From CAZQQU01 sp964595625 (GTDB taxonomy: Bacteria; Bacteroidota; Bacteroidia; Flavobacteriales; Flavobacteriaceae): a stretch of 64,000 nucleotides of DNA. This document shows positions 18,642-27,390 of this stretch, piece after piece; positions within the stretch are counted from its first letter, which is position 1; every line of letters begins with the position of its first letter. Position numbers and translations under genes: made by a program. Under the pieces are notes generated by a model. It worked only from the letters and a program-made list of their open reading frames with translations. It did not search any database and was not told the DNA's origin. The DNA lies in the NCBI GenBank assembly GCA_964595625.1, contig CAZQQU010000011.1:1-64000 (forward strand), in the 5' to 3' direction.

Positions 18642-19136
18642 TTAAATAGCCTCTTTGGGCTCTACAAATGCTTTGATAGTTACACGTTCAGTAACTCGTT
18701 GGGTATTGGTTGTAATATTTACAGTTACATTTCTTTGGTTAGATCCGGTTCCGTTAAAATGTACCAAAAGTTCCCCTTTTTGTCCGGGTTGAATAGGTTC
18801 TTTAGTAAAACTAGGAACAGTACAACCGCAACTTCCTTTAGCATCAGAAATAATTAAAGGTGCATCACCGGTGTTGGTAAATGTAAACAAATGTTCAACA
18901 TTTGTTCCTTGAGGAATTCTACCGAAATCATGTTCGGTTTTGTCAAATGTCATCACCGGATATTTGCCCGAAGTATTTTGACTTGTCAAGGATTGGGCAT
19001 TGTTTCCGTTGGAGGTCGCAGTAGCCGTTTGAGCATCCGTGGCAGCGTTGCTCACGTTGTTCTCAGTGTTGTTGTCTTTACATGAGGTAGCGATTAATGC
19101 TACACCTAATAAAGCGGGTAATAAAAATTTTTTCAT
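18642..19136 (-). CDS. DUF1573 lipoprotein
   Basis: Lipoprotein of 164 residues with lipobox IATSC (Cys19). A low-complexity Asn/Thr/Ala linker (about 20-55) precedes one DUF1573 immunoglobulin-like domain: FDKTEHDFGRIPQGTNVEHLF, then TNTGDAPLIISDAKGSCGCTVP. The GSCGCT motif is the family hallmark. Envelope location is inferred and no biochemical role is established. It sits between nusB and yajC in one minus-strand run. Confidence 0.9.
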   Translation of the reverse strand: MKKFLLPALLGVALIATSCKDNNTENNVSNAATDAQTATATSNGNNAQSLTSQNTSGKYPVMTFDKTEHDFGRIPQGTNVEHLFTFTNTGDAPLIISDAKGSCGCTVPSFTKEPIQPGQKGELLVHFNGTGSNQRNVTVNITTNTQRVTERVTIKAFVEPKEAI

Positions 19137-19184
19137 AATACTATTTCACTTTTTGATTTTGGACACGAAAATAACAAAAAAATA

Positions 19185-20129
19185 TTACTTAACACCCCTC
19201 CCTGTTTTCTTTAACATTCCTTTAATTTCCAAGTCCTTAACAATTTTATCCATAATGCCGTTGATAAAAATGCTGCTTTTGGGAGTCGAGTACTCTTTTG
19301 CGATTTCTATATATTCGTTAATGGTTACACGGATGGGGATGGTAGGAAAATGAAGAAACTCGGTAATTCCCATTTTAATAAGCATCATATCGAGTTCAGC
19401 AATTCGGTCTTTATCCCAATTGGGAGTCCGCGTTTCAATTTCATGAGTGGTATAAGCATCATGAATCAGTGTTTTGTCCATCAAATCATGAGCAAATTTT
19501 CGATCGTCATCACTTTTAAACAATTCGGGTACCCAATGACTTTCCGAAGAAGTAGGGGTACAATTTTCGATAATTTTCACGATAGCCGTATTGACAATGG
19601 GAATATCATCAGCCCAAGTAAGTTTCTTATCTTCCAGATAATCATATAGTTTATCGTTGGGAGCAATGATGTTTTTGTACAAATACAGCACAAACTCTTT
19701 GTCTTGGGCAAAGGTAGGTTTGCTTTGATGAAGGTATTTGGTATAAACCGGATCTTCCCGCAGTATTTTAAAAAGTATTTGGGGGTATTCGCTATCCAAT
19801 TCCCAGCAATTGAGTTTACGATGCTGAAGTAAATTTTGGAGTATTGTATTTTTTTCTAATTGAAGCAGTACTTGATTTTCTACAAAGTGGGTACTAGGGC
19901 TCATATCTTCGGAAGTAGCTAAAAATTTCTTTTTTGCTCTTTCCATATAATTAATAGCCTGTCGGTGTATGGCTAGCTGAAGATCAAGAAGTACTACATG
20001 CAAGTCATGCATGGCAAGCATGCTTTCAGCCAAAAATTGTTGCAACTGTTTTAAATCAGCTTTTTCTTGATTTTCAAAAGCATACAGAGCCTGTAATACC
20101 TTTACTCGAATGTGTCTTCGTGTAAGCAT
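19185..20129 (-). CDS. nusB: Transcription antitermination factor NusB (long Bacteroidota form)
   Basis: RNA-binding partner of NusE in rRNA antitermination. 314 residues, about twice the E. coli length: a helical N-terminal half starts MLTRRHIRVKVLQALYAFENQ (itself NusB-like), and the recognisable NusB helices follow at about 185-300 (SDDDRKFAHDLMDKTL; IAELDMMLIKMGITEFLHFPTIPIRVTINEYIEIAKEYSTPKSSIFINGIMD, shown here only as the family's key region). The long form is usual in this phylum. It follows leucine dehydrogenase by 24 bases and is probably cotranscribed with it. Confidence 0.93.
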   Translation of the reverse strand: MLTRRHIRVKVLQALYAFENQEKADLKQLQQFLAESMLAMHDLHVVLLDLQLAIHRQAINYMERAKKKFLATSEDMSPSTHFVENQVLLQLEKNTILQNLLQHRKLNCWELDSEYPQILFKILREDPVYTKYLHQSKPTFAQDKEFVLYLYKNIIAPNDKLYDYLEDKKLTWADDIPIVNTAIVKIIENCTPTSSESHWVPELFKSDDDRKFAHDLMDKTLIHDAYTTHEIETRTPNWDKDRIAELDMMLIKMGITEFLHFPTIPIRVTINEYIEIAKEYSTPKSSIFINGIMDKIVKDLEIKGMLKKTGRGVK

Positions 20130-20153
20130 TTTTTTGTAAGAACTTATCTAGTT

Positions 20154-21245
20154 TTATTTTTTAGCTGCATCAATACGAGCCTGGGCTACTTGGTAGGCAG
20201 CTTGGTAGGTAGTTATATTATTTTTATCGGCGTTTTGTAAAATTTCTAAAGTAGTATTATAAATATTTTCTGTTCTTCGTAAGCTTTCGTTCTTATCGTA
20301 TTTAGCAATTTCGGCATATACATTAATAATACCACCGGCATTGATTAAAAAATCGGGGGCATATACGATACCTCGCTCTTGTAAGTCTTTACCGTTTTTA
20401 AGTTCGTCAGCCAATTGATTATTAGCAGCACCGGCAATTACTTTCGCTTTGAGTTGAGGAATGGTTTTGTCGTTAATAGTTGCACCCAGCGCACAAGGAG
20501 AATACACATCCATTTCTTCTGCAAAAAGATTGTGACCTCGGTAAATAGTGGCATTGTATAGACGGCTAATTTCTTCTAATTTGGCTTCATTAATATCCGA
20601 AATCGTCACTATAGCACCCGCTTCAGAAAGGTGTTTCACTAGAGTAGCACCAACATTCCCAATACCTTGCACAAATACTTTTTTACCGTTTAAATCGTCA
20701 GAACCAAATTTGTACTTGACCGCAGCTTTTAATCCCATAAACACTCCGTATGCCGTCACAGGTGAAGGGTTTCCGGAGCCACCCAAAGATTCTGAAATCC
20801 CAGTAACGTAGGGGGTAACACTTCGGACGGTATCCATATCGGCCGTACTCATGCCCACATCTTCTGCAGTTATGTATTTACCACTCAGGGAATGTACAAA
20901 TTCACCGAATTTTTTCATCAATTCAGGTGTTTTTTGAGTGAGGGTGTCACCAATGATAACGGCTTTTCCACCCCCTAGATCCAACCCGGCTAAAGCCGAT
21001 TTGTAGGTCATCCCTCGGGAAAGTCTTAATACATCGTTTAGAGCATCCCATTCACTGGCATAGTTCCACATTCGGGTGCCCCCTAATGCCGGACCTAAAT
21101 TTGTATTGTGAATTCCAATAATTGCTTTTAATCCTGTATCTTTGTCGTGACAAAATACAACTTGTTCATGATCGTCAAATGAAAGCTGTCCGAATACCGG
21201 GTCCATTTTGTAAAGCTCTCCTGAATGCAGATTTTCTGTAGTCAT
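20154..21245 (-). CDS. Leucine dehydrogenase (Glu/Leu/Phe/Val dehydrogenase family)
   Basis: NAD-dependent oxidative deamination of branched-chain amino acids, 363 residues from the ATG at 21245. Catalytic region YKSALAGLDLGGGKAVIIGD with the conserved Lys; substrate loop LGPALGGTRMW; Rossmann motif VQGIGNVGATLVKHL; C-terminal AGAANNQL. The frame is open to 21290, but the promoter element TACTTTTG at 21288-21295 overlaps that end and only fits the 21245 start. First gene of the ldh-nusB-DUF1573-yajC run. Confidence 0.93.
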   Translation of the reverse strand: MTTENLHSGELYKMDPVFGQLSFDDHEQVVFCHDKDTGLKAIIGIHNTNLGPALGGTRMWNYASEWDALNDVLRLSRGMTYKSALAGLDLGGGKAVIIGDTLTQKTPELMKKFGEFVHSLSGKYITAEDVGMSTADMDTVRSVTPYVTGISESLGGSGNPSPVTAYGVFMGLKAAVKYKFGSDDLNGKKVFVQGIGNVGATLVKHLSEAGAIVTISDINEAKLEEISRLYNATIYRGHNLFAEEMDVYSPCALGATINDKTIPQLKAKVIAGAANNQLADELKNGKDLQERGIVYAPDFLINAGGIINVYAEIAKYDKNESLRRTENIYNTTLEILQNADKNNITTYQAAYQVAQARIDAAKK

Positions 21246-21287
21246 ACTGTGAAATGTTTTTATTATCAAGGCTCTAATTAAGCAGTG

Positions 21288-21318
21288 CAAAAGTAGCGGA
21301 ATAATTGAAGAGTTTCAA
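21288..21318 (-). promoter_or_regulatory. Promoter of the leucine dehydrogenase-nusB run
   Basis: On the minus strand TTG (21318-21316), a 20-base spacer and TACTTTTG (21295-21288) match both flavobacterial boxes. The ATG at 21245 lies 42 bases downstream. Confidence 0.6.
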
Positions 21319-21371
21319 TAAAAAAAAGGTTAAAATAAAATTCTTTTAATCTTTTGTTTTTTTTAATGCCA

Positions 21372-23132
21372 ATGAAAGAGTTAAAATACCTCAATAAATA
21401 TCTGTATAAATACCGTAAACCGCTTTTGTATGGGGTGTTTATTACCATCTTGGCAAGGATATTTGCATTGGCAACTCCTAAAATTATTGGAAATTCTGTA
21501 AATGCGGTCGAATATTATTTGTCTCATACAGCCGGAGCCGATCCCGAGGAAATTAAGCGTCAACTCATCATCAACATATTATTGATTATAGGAGCTACAC
21601 TTATTGCGGCTTTATTGACGTTTTTGATGCGACAAACTTTTATTGTGGTCTCTAGAAAAGTAGAGTTTGACTTAAAAAATGAAATTTACGAACACTACCA
21701 AAAACTTTCCCCCAGCTTTTATAAAATGAATCGAATCGGTGATTTGATGAACCGAATTAGTGAAGATGTTTCTAAGGTGCGCATGTATTTGGGGCCGGCC
21801 TTGATGTACAGTGTACAGACTTTATCTCTTTTTGTGGTGGTCATCAGTTATATGTACAGTCAAGCACCCTTATTGACCCTGTATGCCGTTGTCCCGTTGC
21901 CGATTTTGTCGTTTGCAATCTATAAATTGAGTACGGCTATCAATAAAAGAAGTAGTGTAGTTCAACAATATTTATCCAAATTAACCACCTTTACCCAAGA
22001 GTCTTTTAGTGGAATTTCTGTTATTAAATCGTATGCCATAGAACCGGATATTCAAAAGGATTTTGTGGATTTAGCCATTCAAAGTCGGGATAAGACCATT
22101 GATTTAGTAAAGGTACAAGCATTGTTTTTTCCGATGATGGTGGTGTTAATAGGTATCAGTAACTTGATAGTAATTTTTGTTGGGGGTAATCAGTACTTAA
22201 ATGGGCAAATTCAAGAGTTAGGAACCATCGTTGAGTTTATAATTTTTATCAATATGCTTACTTGGCCGGTTGCGGTAGTGGGATGGGTTACTTCCATGGT
22301 TCAACAGGCAGAAGCTTCTCAGAAACGAATCAACGAATTTTTGGAACAACAACCTGAAATCGTTAATCAAGTCGCAACTTCATCTGAAATTCGCGGAAGC
22401 GTCGAGTTTAAAAATGTTTCTTTAACTTATCCGGATACTCAAATTCAGGCACTTAAAAACATATCTTTTTCTATCGAACCCGGTAAAACCTTGGCCATTT
22501 TAGGAAATACCGGATCGGGTAAAACCAGTATTCTAGATTTGATCGGCAGGTTGTACGACCCGGATAGTGGTGAGGTGTTAATCGATGGCATACCTACCCA
22601 CCAACACCATTTAAATGATTTGAGGAAAGCCATTTCATACGTACCCCAAGATGCCTTTTTGTTTAGTGATACCATAGCCAATAATATTCGGTTTGGTAAA
22701 GAAAATGCTACGGAAAGCGAAATTCAAACGGCGGCACATTATGCTGCAGTTCACCAAAATATTTCAGAATTTGCCCAAGGCTATGACACTGTGTTGGGCG
22801 AGCGAGGTATTACGGTTAGTGGTGGTCAAAAACAACGTATTTCAATTGCTCGGGCATTAATTAAAGATGCCGTTATATATCTCTTGGACGACAGTCTTTC
22901 TGCTGTGGATACGGAAACTGAAGAAGAAATTTTGAATAATTTGAAAAAATTGTTTGCTAACAAAACCACTATATTGGTGAGTCACAGAGTGTCTGCAGCT
23001 AAAACAGCTGATAAAATTATTGTTCTTAAAAACGGAGAAATAATCGAACAAGGAACTCACAATCAATTATTAAATGCTCAAGGATATTATAAGGATTTAT
23101 ACGAAAAACAATTAGCTGAAAAAGAAACCTGA
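21372..23132 (+). CDS. ABC exporter, fused permease-ATPase
   Basis: Half-transporter of about 586 residues: six membrane helices (about 15-310), then one ATP-binding domain with Walker A LGNTGSGKTS, signature VSGGQKQR, Walker B VIYLLDDSLSAVD and H-loop VSHRVSAA. It is of the MsbA/MdlB type and acts as a homo- or heterodimer; the substrate is unknown. The chosen start is the ATG at 21372 (MKELKYLNKYLYKYRKP); ATG 21366 adds two residues. No partner half-transporter is adjacent. Confidence 0.92.
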   Translation: MKELKYLNKYLYKYRKPLLYGVFITILARIFALATPKIIGNSVNAVEYYLSHTAGADPEEIKRQLIINILLIIGATLIAALLTFLMRQTFIVVSRKVEFDLKNEIYEHYQKLSPSFYKMNRIGDLMNRISEDVSKVRMYLGPALMYSVQTLSLFVVVISYMYSQAPLLTLYAVVPLPILSFAIYKLSTAINKRSSVVQQYLSKLTTFTQESFSGISVIKSYAIEPDIQKDFVDLAIQSRDKTIDLVKVQALFFPMMVVLIGISNLIVIFVGGNQYLNGQIQELGTIVEFIIFINMLTWPVAVVGWVTSMVQQAEASQKRINEFLEQQPEIVNQVATSSEIRGSVEFKNVSLTYPDTQIQALKNISFSIEPGKTLAILGNTGSGKTSILDLIGRLYDPDSGEVLIDGIPTHQHHLNDLRKAISYVPQDAFLFSDTIANNIRFGKENATESEIQTAAHYAAVHQNISEFAQGYDTVLGERGITVSGGQKQRISIARALIKDAVIYLLDDSLSAVDTETEEEILNNLKKLFANKTTILVSHRVSAAKTADKIIVLKNGEIIEQGTHNQLLNAQGYYKDLYEKQLAEKET

Positions 23133-23198
23133 ATTTTAAGTTGGTTAGAATAAATATTTTTAGCACTTTTGGGATTATTAATTTTTAAATAAATACTT

Positions 23199-23573
23199 AT
23201 GAGCGAAAAAGAAATGATGGAACAAGAAGAAATCTACTCAAAAGTATTGCGTGCCGGAAGGAGAACCTACTTTTTTGATGTTAGAGCAACAAAAGCAGGA
23301 GACTATTATCTAACCATTACTGAAAGTAAAAAGTTTACTAATGAAGATGGCTCTTTCCATTATAAAAAGCACAAAATATATTTGTACAAAGAGGATTTTA
23401 GTAGTTTTTCTGAAATCATGAAAGAAATGGTAGATTTTATTATTGCAGAAAAAGGAGATGAAGTTATTAGCGAACGGCATCAAAAAGATTACAAAAGAGA
23501 AAATTTTGATGAAACCGAAAGCGAAACAGCCTCCACAAGTACTTTTACCGATGTAGATTTTGACGATATCTAA
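23199..23573 (+). CDS. PUR-alpha-like nucleic-acid-binding protein (DUF3276)
   Basis: Small cytosolic protein of 124 residues. The core about 10-90 matches the bacterial PUR repeat: EEIYSKVLRAGRRTYFFDVRATKAGDYYLTITESK, with aromatic and basic strands that bind single-stranded nucleic acid in Borrelia homologues (key residues only). The tail is acidic (VDFDDI end). Highly conserved in Bacteroidota. It is monocistronic and closed by a strong terminator at 23621. Confidence 0.88.
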   Translation: MSEKEMMEQEEIYSKVLRAGRRTYFFDVRATKAGDYYLTITESKKFTNEDGSFHYKKHKIYLYKEDFSSFSEIMKEMVDFIIAEKGDEVISERHQKDYKRENFDETESETASTSTFTDVDFDDI

Positions 23574-23620
23574 ATCTCGTTTACTATAAAAATCAAACTC
23601 TAACAAACCAACAAATTATT

Positions 23621-23649
23621 AAGCTGCTTTAAAAAAGCAGCTTTTTTTA
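23621..23649 (+). terminator. Intrinsic terminator after the PUR-domain gene
   Basis: AAGCTGCTTT (23621-23630) and AAAGCAGCTT (23634-23643) pair perfectly and are followed by T-run 23642-23648. Confidence 0.88.
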
Positions 23650-23688
23650 TGTTTTTTTTAAAAAAAAAAATAGTAAGTGGTTATTTTT

Positions 23689-23719
23689 TTTGGAAATCTT
23701 TGGCGAATTATTACTTTTG
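23689..23719 (+). promoter_or_regulatory. Promoter of the small lipoprotein gene
   Basis: TTTG (23689-23692), 19-base spacer and TACTTTTG (23712-23719). The ATG at 23742 follows after 22 bases, which also fixes the start of that gene. Confidence 0.6.
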
Positions 23720-23741
23720 GCAAAATTTAATAACCAATCTT

Positions 23742-23984
23742 ATGAAAAAATTATTTTTTACCCTGTTAGTTACTTCATTAATTGTGTCATGTTCAAAAGA
23801 TGACGATGGTGGAAGCAAAAAAGACTGTTTTGATTGCAATCTACAAGGTACAACCATCAAATATTGTTATGAAGAAGGTAAAGATTTTTATACCGTAACT
23901 ATATTAGGTCAAACTACCGAAATGCCTTTGAATGGCGAAAGCTGGTCAGAAATTAAAGAAGGCTATCAGTCTTTGTGTGATTAA
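23742..23984 (+). CDS. Small cysteine-containing lipoprotein, unknown function
   Basis: 80-residue lipoprotein: signal peptide MKKLFFTLLVTSLIVSC with the lipidated Cys at 17, an acidic SKDDDGG linker, then a compact domain with CFDC, one more Cys (YCYEEG) and a terminal SLCD. Four mature cysteines suggest two disulfides or a metal site. The frame extends upstream to 23649, but the promoter at 23689-23719 and the lipoprotein signal show that 23742 is the start. Not recognised beyond this. Confidence 0.72.
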   Translation: MKKLFFTLLVTSLIVSCSKDDDGGSKKDCFDCNLQGTTIKYCYEEGKDFYTVTILGQTTEMPLNGESWSEIKEGYQSLCD

Positions 23985-24029
23985 TACTGTGTAGTCTCCC
24001 ACACCTTACTCACATACTTTACTAATAAT

Positions 24030-24929
24030 TTACAACTTTCTGGGATGATACTTATGTAGCGTCTCACTAAGAAGTTTTCTATCGAGGTGCATATAAATTT
24101 CGGTAGTAGTAATACTTTCGTGTCCTAGCATTAGTTGGATAGAATTCAAATCGGCACCATTTTCTAATAAATGGGTGGCAAAAGAATGTCGGAAGGTGTG
24201 GGGACTAATAGTTTTTTGGATTCCTGCTTTTTGGGCTAACTGCCGGATGATGGTAAAAATCATGGCGCGGGTTAATCTTTTACCTCTACGGTTTAAAAAC
24301 AAAATATCAGTATCTAACTTATTGATGGGTTGGTGGATTCTGATTTGGTGGAGGTAGTTATTAATATATTTGATGGTATATTGAGCAATGGGAACCAATC
24401 GCTGTTTATTTCCTTTACCAGTTACTTGAATAAAACCTTCGTCAAAAAATAGGTTTGAAATTTTTAAATTGACCAATTCCGATACCCGTAATCCACAGCC
24501 GTATAACGTTTCGAGTATGGCTCGATTGCGCTCTCCTTCTGGGGTACTACGGTCAATGGCGGCAAGCAATATATCAATTTCCTGTTGGGAAAGGGTATCC
24601 GGAAGTTTACGCCCAATTTTGGGAGTTTCGATTAATTCTAAAGGGTGGTCTTTTCGCAGTTCTTCAAAAAGCAAATAATTAAAAAATCCTTTCAATCCTG
24701 AGATTATCCGGCTTTGAGAACGAGGTGTTACCTCTTTGGCAATTTGATAAACAAATTCTTGTATTTCTTTATCAGTAATAGCAATGGGGGACGAAGTTAT
24801 TTGGTGTTTGTTTAGCCACCGAATAAGTTTTTTTATGTCCAAGCCGTAGTTAATAACTGTATTTTCCGATAAACCTCGTTCAATTCGTAAATAATTTTGA
24901 TAGGATTTTAGTGCCTGAAGCCAGTCCAT
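24030..24929 (-). CDS. xerD: Tyrosine recombinase XerD
   Basis: Site-specific recombinase that resolves chromosome dimers at dif, 299 residues. SAM-like N-terminal domain (about 1-85) and catalytic domain with the R-K-H-R-H-Y set: Arg in YGCGLRVSELVNL (about 148), the GKGNKQRLVP hairpin lysine, HTFRHSFATHLL (His and Arg), LGHESITTTEIYMH (His and the nucleophile Tyr). This is a housekeeping recombinase by length and sequence, with no integrative element around it. Transcribed divergently from the beta-barrel gene at 25029. Confidence 0.94.
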   Translation of the reverse strand: MDWLQALKSYQNYLRIERGLSENTVINYGLDIKKLIRWLNKHQITSSPIAITDKEIQEFVYQIAKEVTPRSQSRIISGLKGFFNYLLFEELRKDHPLELIETPKIGRKLPDTLSQQEIDILLAAIDRSTPEGERNRAILETLYGCGLRVSELVNLKISNLFFDEGFIQVTGKGNKQRLVPIAQYTIKYINNYLHQIRIHQPINKLDTDILFLNRRGKRLTRAMIFTIIRQLAQKAGIQKTISPHTFRHSFATHLLENGADLNSIQLMLGHESITTTEIYMHLDRKLLSETLHKYHPRKL

Positions 24930-24988
24930 TGCCGTTTTGTTAAACCGTATTTTATTAAAAGTTTATGATATGATACCGTATTATAGAT

Positions 24989-24996
24989 TATTTTTG
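24989..24996 (+). promoter_or_regulatory. Promoter -7 element of outer-membrane gene 1
   Basis: TATTTTTG, 32 bases before the ATG at 25029. No clear -33 box. Confidence 0.45.
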
Positions 24997-25028
24997 TACT
25001 ACAATTGTAAAACACAAAAAGTAAAGTT

Positions 25029-25577
25029 ATGAAAAAACTCATGTTATCCATACTTGCTGTTGCTTTTTCAGCTAGTGTATTTTCCCAAGGGATTGATTTA
25101 GGTGTCAAAGTAGGAGCCAATTTTTCTACTATTAATGATGCCGTCAATGTAAAAAACAAAACCGGTCTTTTATTTGGAGCTTTTGCAGGTGTAAAATTTA
25201 CCAGTAAATTAGGTATCCAATCCGAACTTCTATACTCACAGCAAGGAGCTGAATTTGAAGGGCTGGGAGACGTTAACCTCAACTATGTAAATTTACCAGT
25301 GTTTGCAAAAATTTATTTGGTTAAGGGATTGAATATTCAAGCAGGTCCTCAGTTTGGATTTGTAGTCGATGATAATGTCAGTAAAGTATTTAAAGAAATC
25401 AATAGTTCTATCAAAGCCAAGGACTTTGATGTATCAGGTTTGATAGGTTTAGGTTATGACTTACCGGTAGGCGTGCGTATAGATGCAAGATACAATTTCG
25501 GACTTACCGAAACCATTGATGGGGGAGATGGTAAAAATGGAGTGTTCTCCTTAGCATTAGGCTATTCGTTTTTATAA
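25029..25577 (+). CDS. Outer-membrane beta-barrel protein (PorT-like), tandem member 1
   Basis: 182 residues: signal peptide to about 20 (AFSASVFSQ), then an eight-stranded small barrel pattern. Hallmarks are GVKVGANFSTI, GLLFGAFAGVKF, IQSELLYSQQGAEF, VNLPVFAKIYLVKGLNIQAGPQFGFV and a terminal aromatic strand ending GYSFL. The family is common in Bacteroidota outer membranes without an assigned cargo. It shares this layout with the two following genes, each with its own promoter and terminator, so they are separate transcription units. Confidence 0.85.
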   Translation: MKKLMLSILAVAFSASVFSQGIDLGVKVGANFSTINDAVNVKNKTGLLFGAFAGVKFTSKLGIQSELLYSQQGAEFEGLGDVNLNYVNLPVFAKIYLVKGLNIQAGPQFGFVVDDNVSKVFKEINSSIKAKDFDVSGLIGLGYDLPVGVRIDARYNFGLTETIDGGDGKNGVFSLALGYSFL

Positions 25578-25597
25578 TAATTATTATTAATAGATTT

Positions 25598-25630
25598 AAA
25601 AAAGCTATCCATTACGGGTAGCTTTTTTTT
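25598..25630 (+). terminator. Intrinsic terminator after outer-membrane gene 1
   Basis: AAAAAAGCTATCC and GGGTAGCTTTTTT pair with one wobble around ATTAC and run into T8. Confidence 0.82.
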
Positions 25631-25755
25631 GGGATAATGGAGTCTAAAAGGGATTGATAATTTCATATATCTGTAGGTTCTTTTCTAGTTTAAAACCCAT
25701 AATATAGAATAAGTCTATATAAAGTGGTTAAGAGATTTTATTCTGGTAATAATTA

Positions 25756-25763
25756 TATCTTTG
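25756..25763 (+). promoter_or_regulatory. Promoter -7 element of outer-membrane gene 2
   Basis: TATCTTTG, 30 bases before the ATG at 25794. Confidence 0.45.
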
Positions 25764-25793
25764 CCACAAATTAAATAACAAATTAAATTTATT

Positions 25794-26396
25794 ATGAAAA
25801 AAATTATTTTTATTGCTTTTATCGCATTTTTTAGTGCCTTGAATGTCCAAGCCCAAGAATTTAAATTTGGTGTCAAAGGAGGAGTTAACGTAGCTTCTAT
25901 TGGGGGTGATGGAACAGGTGTTAGTGGTGTAGCTTCCAAAGTAGGTGGACACATTGGTGGTGTTGTTCAAATTCCTATTGCAACCAATTTTTCAATTCAA
26001 CCAGAATTACTTTATTCTATGGAAGGAAGTAAAGGTTGGTGGTATGTTCATTCTTATGGAAATTACGGCGACACCAAACTAGATTATGTGAGAATTCCTG
26101 TGATGGGACAGTATCATATACTCGAAGGATTAACCGCTCAATTAGGACCTGTATTTGGGGTTTTAGTGAGTGCTAAATCCGGTAGCGTTGATATAAAAGA
26201 TGGGTATAACGGATTTGATGCTCAACTTGGAATTGGCGCTACTTATACCTTCGATTTCGGTTTGTTTGGTGGGTTGAGATATAATAAAGGTCTAATGAAC
26301 ATTTCTAAAGATTATACTGATCCCGATACTCATTATATCTATTCTTATTCTCAAAATAGTAATGTATTCCAAATTTCAGTAGGATATTATTTCTAA
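25794..26396 (+). CDS. Outer-membrane beta-barrel protein, tandem member 2
   Basis: 200 residues: signal peptide to about 20 (LNVQAQ), first strand FKFGVKGGVNVASIGGD, then VGGHIGGVVQIPI, IQPELLYSMEGSKG, YVRIPVMGQYHILEGLTAQLGPVFGVLV and the closing strand FQISVGYYF. It is clearly homologous to the next gene (GVKGGVN/GAKAGVN openings, QISVGY ends). A glycine-rich loop GGDGTGVSG follows the first strand. No partner gene suggests a cargo. Confidence 0.85.
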   Translation: MKKIIFIAFIAFFSALNVQAQEFKFGVKGGVNVASIGGDGTGVSGVASKVGGHIGGVVQIPIATNFSIQPELLYSMEGSKGWWYVHSYGNYGDTKLDYVRIPVMGQYHILEGLTAQLGPVFGVLVSAKSGSVDIKDGYNGFDAQLGIGATYTFDFGLFGGLRYNKGLMNISKDYTDPDTHYIYSYSQNSNVFQISVGYYF

Positions 26397-26423
26397 AAAG
26401 TAGGATATCTTAAAAAATTAAAT

Positions 26424-26457
26424 AAAACTGCTTCAAGCAATTGGAGCAGTTTTTTTA
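26424..26457 (+). terminator. Intrinsic terminator after outer-membrane gene 2
   Basis: AAAACTGCT (26424-26432) and AGCAGTTTT (26445-26453) pair around a 12-base loop and continue into a T-run. Confidence 0.78.
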
Positions 26458-26516
26458 TTAACACAAGGCTATTTATAACTTAATTAGAATTGTTTAATAA
26501 CTTGGTCTTATTATTA

Positions 26517-26524
26517 TATATTTG
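26517..26524 (+). promoter_or_regulatory. Promoter -7 element of outer-membrane gene 3
   Basis: TATATTTG, 27 bases before the ATG at 26552. A TTG at 26490 is 24 bases upstream, slightly far. Confidence 0.45.
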
Positions 26525-26551
26525 TAAGTATAACATTTAAAAATCTATATT

Positions 26552-27208
26552 ATGAGAAAATTTTTTATTATAACTGCTCTGACAGTTTTTGGATTTACAC
26601 AGGTAAACGCACAAGAAATTAAATTTGGTGCCAAAGCAGGTGTTAATCTCGCTAATATTGTTGGTGATTTTACTGACGATTCAAAAATGCTTATGGGTTT
26701 TCACGTTGGTGGGGTCGCTGAATTTGCAATTACAGAAGATTTTCTTGTTGCCCCAGAGTTGTTGTTCTCTATGCAAGGGAATAAGTTTGAATATGAAGAA
26801 AGTGAAACATTTATGGGAATGACCGCTTCTATAAAAGAAGAAGGAAAATTAAAACTGAGTTATATAGCTATTCCAGTAATGGCTAAATATCAGGTTTTTG
26901 ACGGTTTAACATTAGAAGCTGGACCTCAAATTGGTATTTTGATGGGGGCAAAGCAGGAATATGACTCCACAGTATCTCTTAATGGAGAAGTTGTTGAAAG
27001 CGAATCAGGGTCAGAAGATGTTAAAGAATTTATGTCTACAATGGATTTAGGTTTGGGTTTAGGTTTGGGTTATCGTATGACCAATGGCTTGTTTTTCCAA
27101 GCTCGATATAATATTGGTTTAAGCAATATCAATGATTTTGATGGTTCTGATAAGTATAAACAACAAAACAGTGTTATCCAAATTTCTGTTGGATATTTCT
27201 TTAATTAA
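26552..27208 (+). CDS. Outer-membrane beta-barrel protein, tandem member 3
   Basis: 218 residues: signal peptide to about 20 (FTQVNAQ), then IKFGAKAGVNLANIVGDF, GFHVGGVAEFAI, VAPELLFSMQGNKFE, YIAIPVMAKYQVFDGLTLEAGPQIGILMG and the final strand IQISVGYFFN. Longer extracellular acidic loops (ESGSEDVKEF) than member 2. The run GLGLGLGYR is coded by a short DNA repeat (ttaggtttggg) near 27049-27070. Third of three tandem paralogues, each separately promoted and terminated. Confidence 0.85.
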   Translation: MRKFFIITALTVFGFTQVNAQEIKFGAKAGVNLANIVGDFTDDSKMLMGFHVGGVAEFAITEDFLVAPELLFSMQGNKFEYEESETFMGMTASIKEEGKLKLSYIAIPVMAKYQVFDGLTLEAGPQIGILMGAKQEYDSTVSLNGEVVESESGSEDVKEFMSTMDLGLGLGLGYRMTNGLFFQARYNIGLSNINDFDGSDKYKQQNSVIQISVGYFFN

Positions 27209-27231
27209 GAAATTATAGTATTCTTATAAAA

Positions 27232-27259
27232 CTGCCCCGTTTCGCGGGGCAGCTTTTTT
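27232..27259 (+). terminator. Intrinsic terminator after outer-membrane gene 3
   Basis: CTGCCCCG (27232-27239) and CGGGGCAG (27245-27252) form a perfect GC-rich stem with loop TTTCG, followed by a T-run. Confidence 0.9.
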
Positions 27260-27390
27260 TATGGTTATACTTCTTCAGTAAAAAATATACCAGTAATTCG
27301 GACAGAAGGAAACTCCTTATAAGTTCTTTCATTGTCTTTATGTATATTTACAAAGAAAAATTTTTATCATAAGTTGAAAAAAAATATATT

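Noticed and set aside
23649..23741. N-terminal extension of the small lipoprotein
   Set aside because: It includes the terminator T-run and the TTTG/TACTTTTG promoter, so it is not translated.
24030..24929. XerD as the integrase of a genomic island
   Set aside because: Length and motifs are those of the housekeeping dimer-resolution recombinase, and no tRNA, direct repeats or cargo genes flank it.
25715..25970. Two overlapping minus-strand frames at the start of outer-membrane gene 2
   Set aside because: They are antisense to a signal peptide and glycine-rich strands and show no family features.
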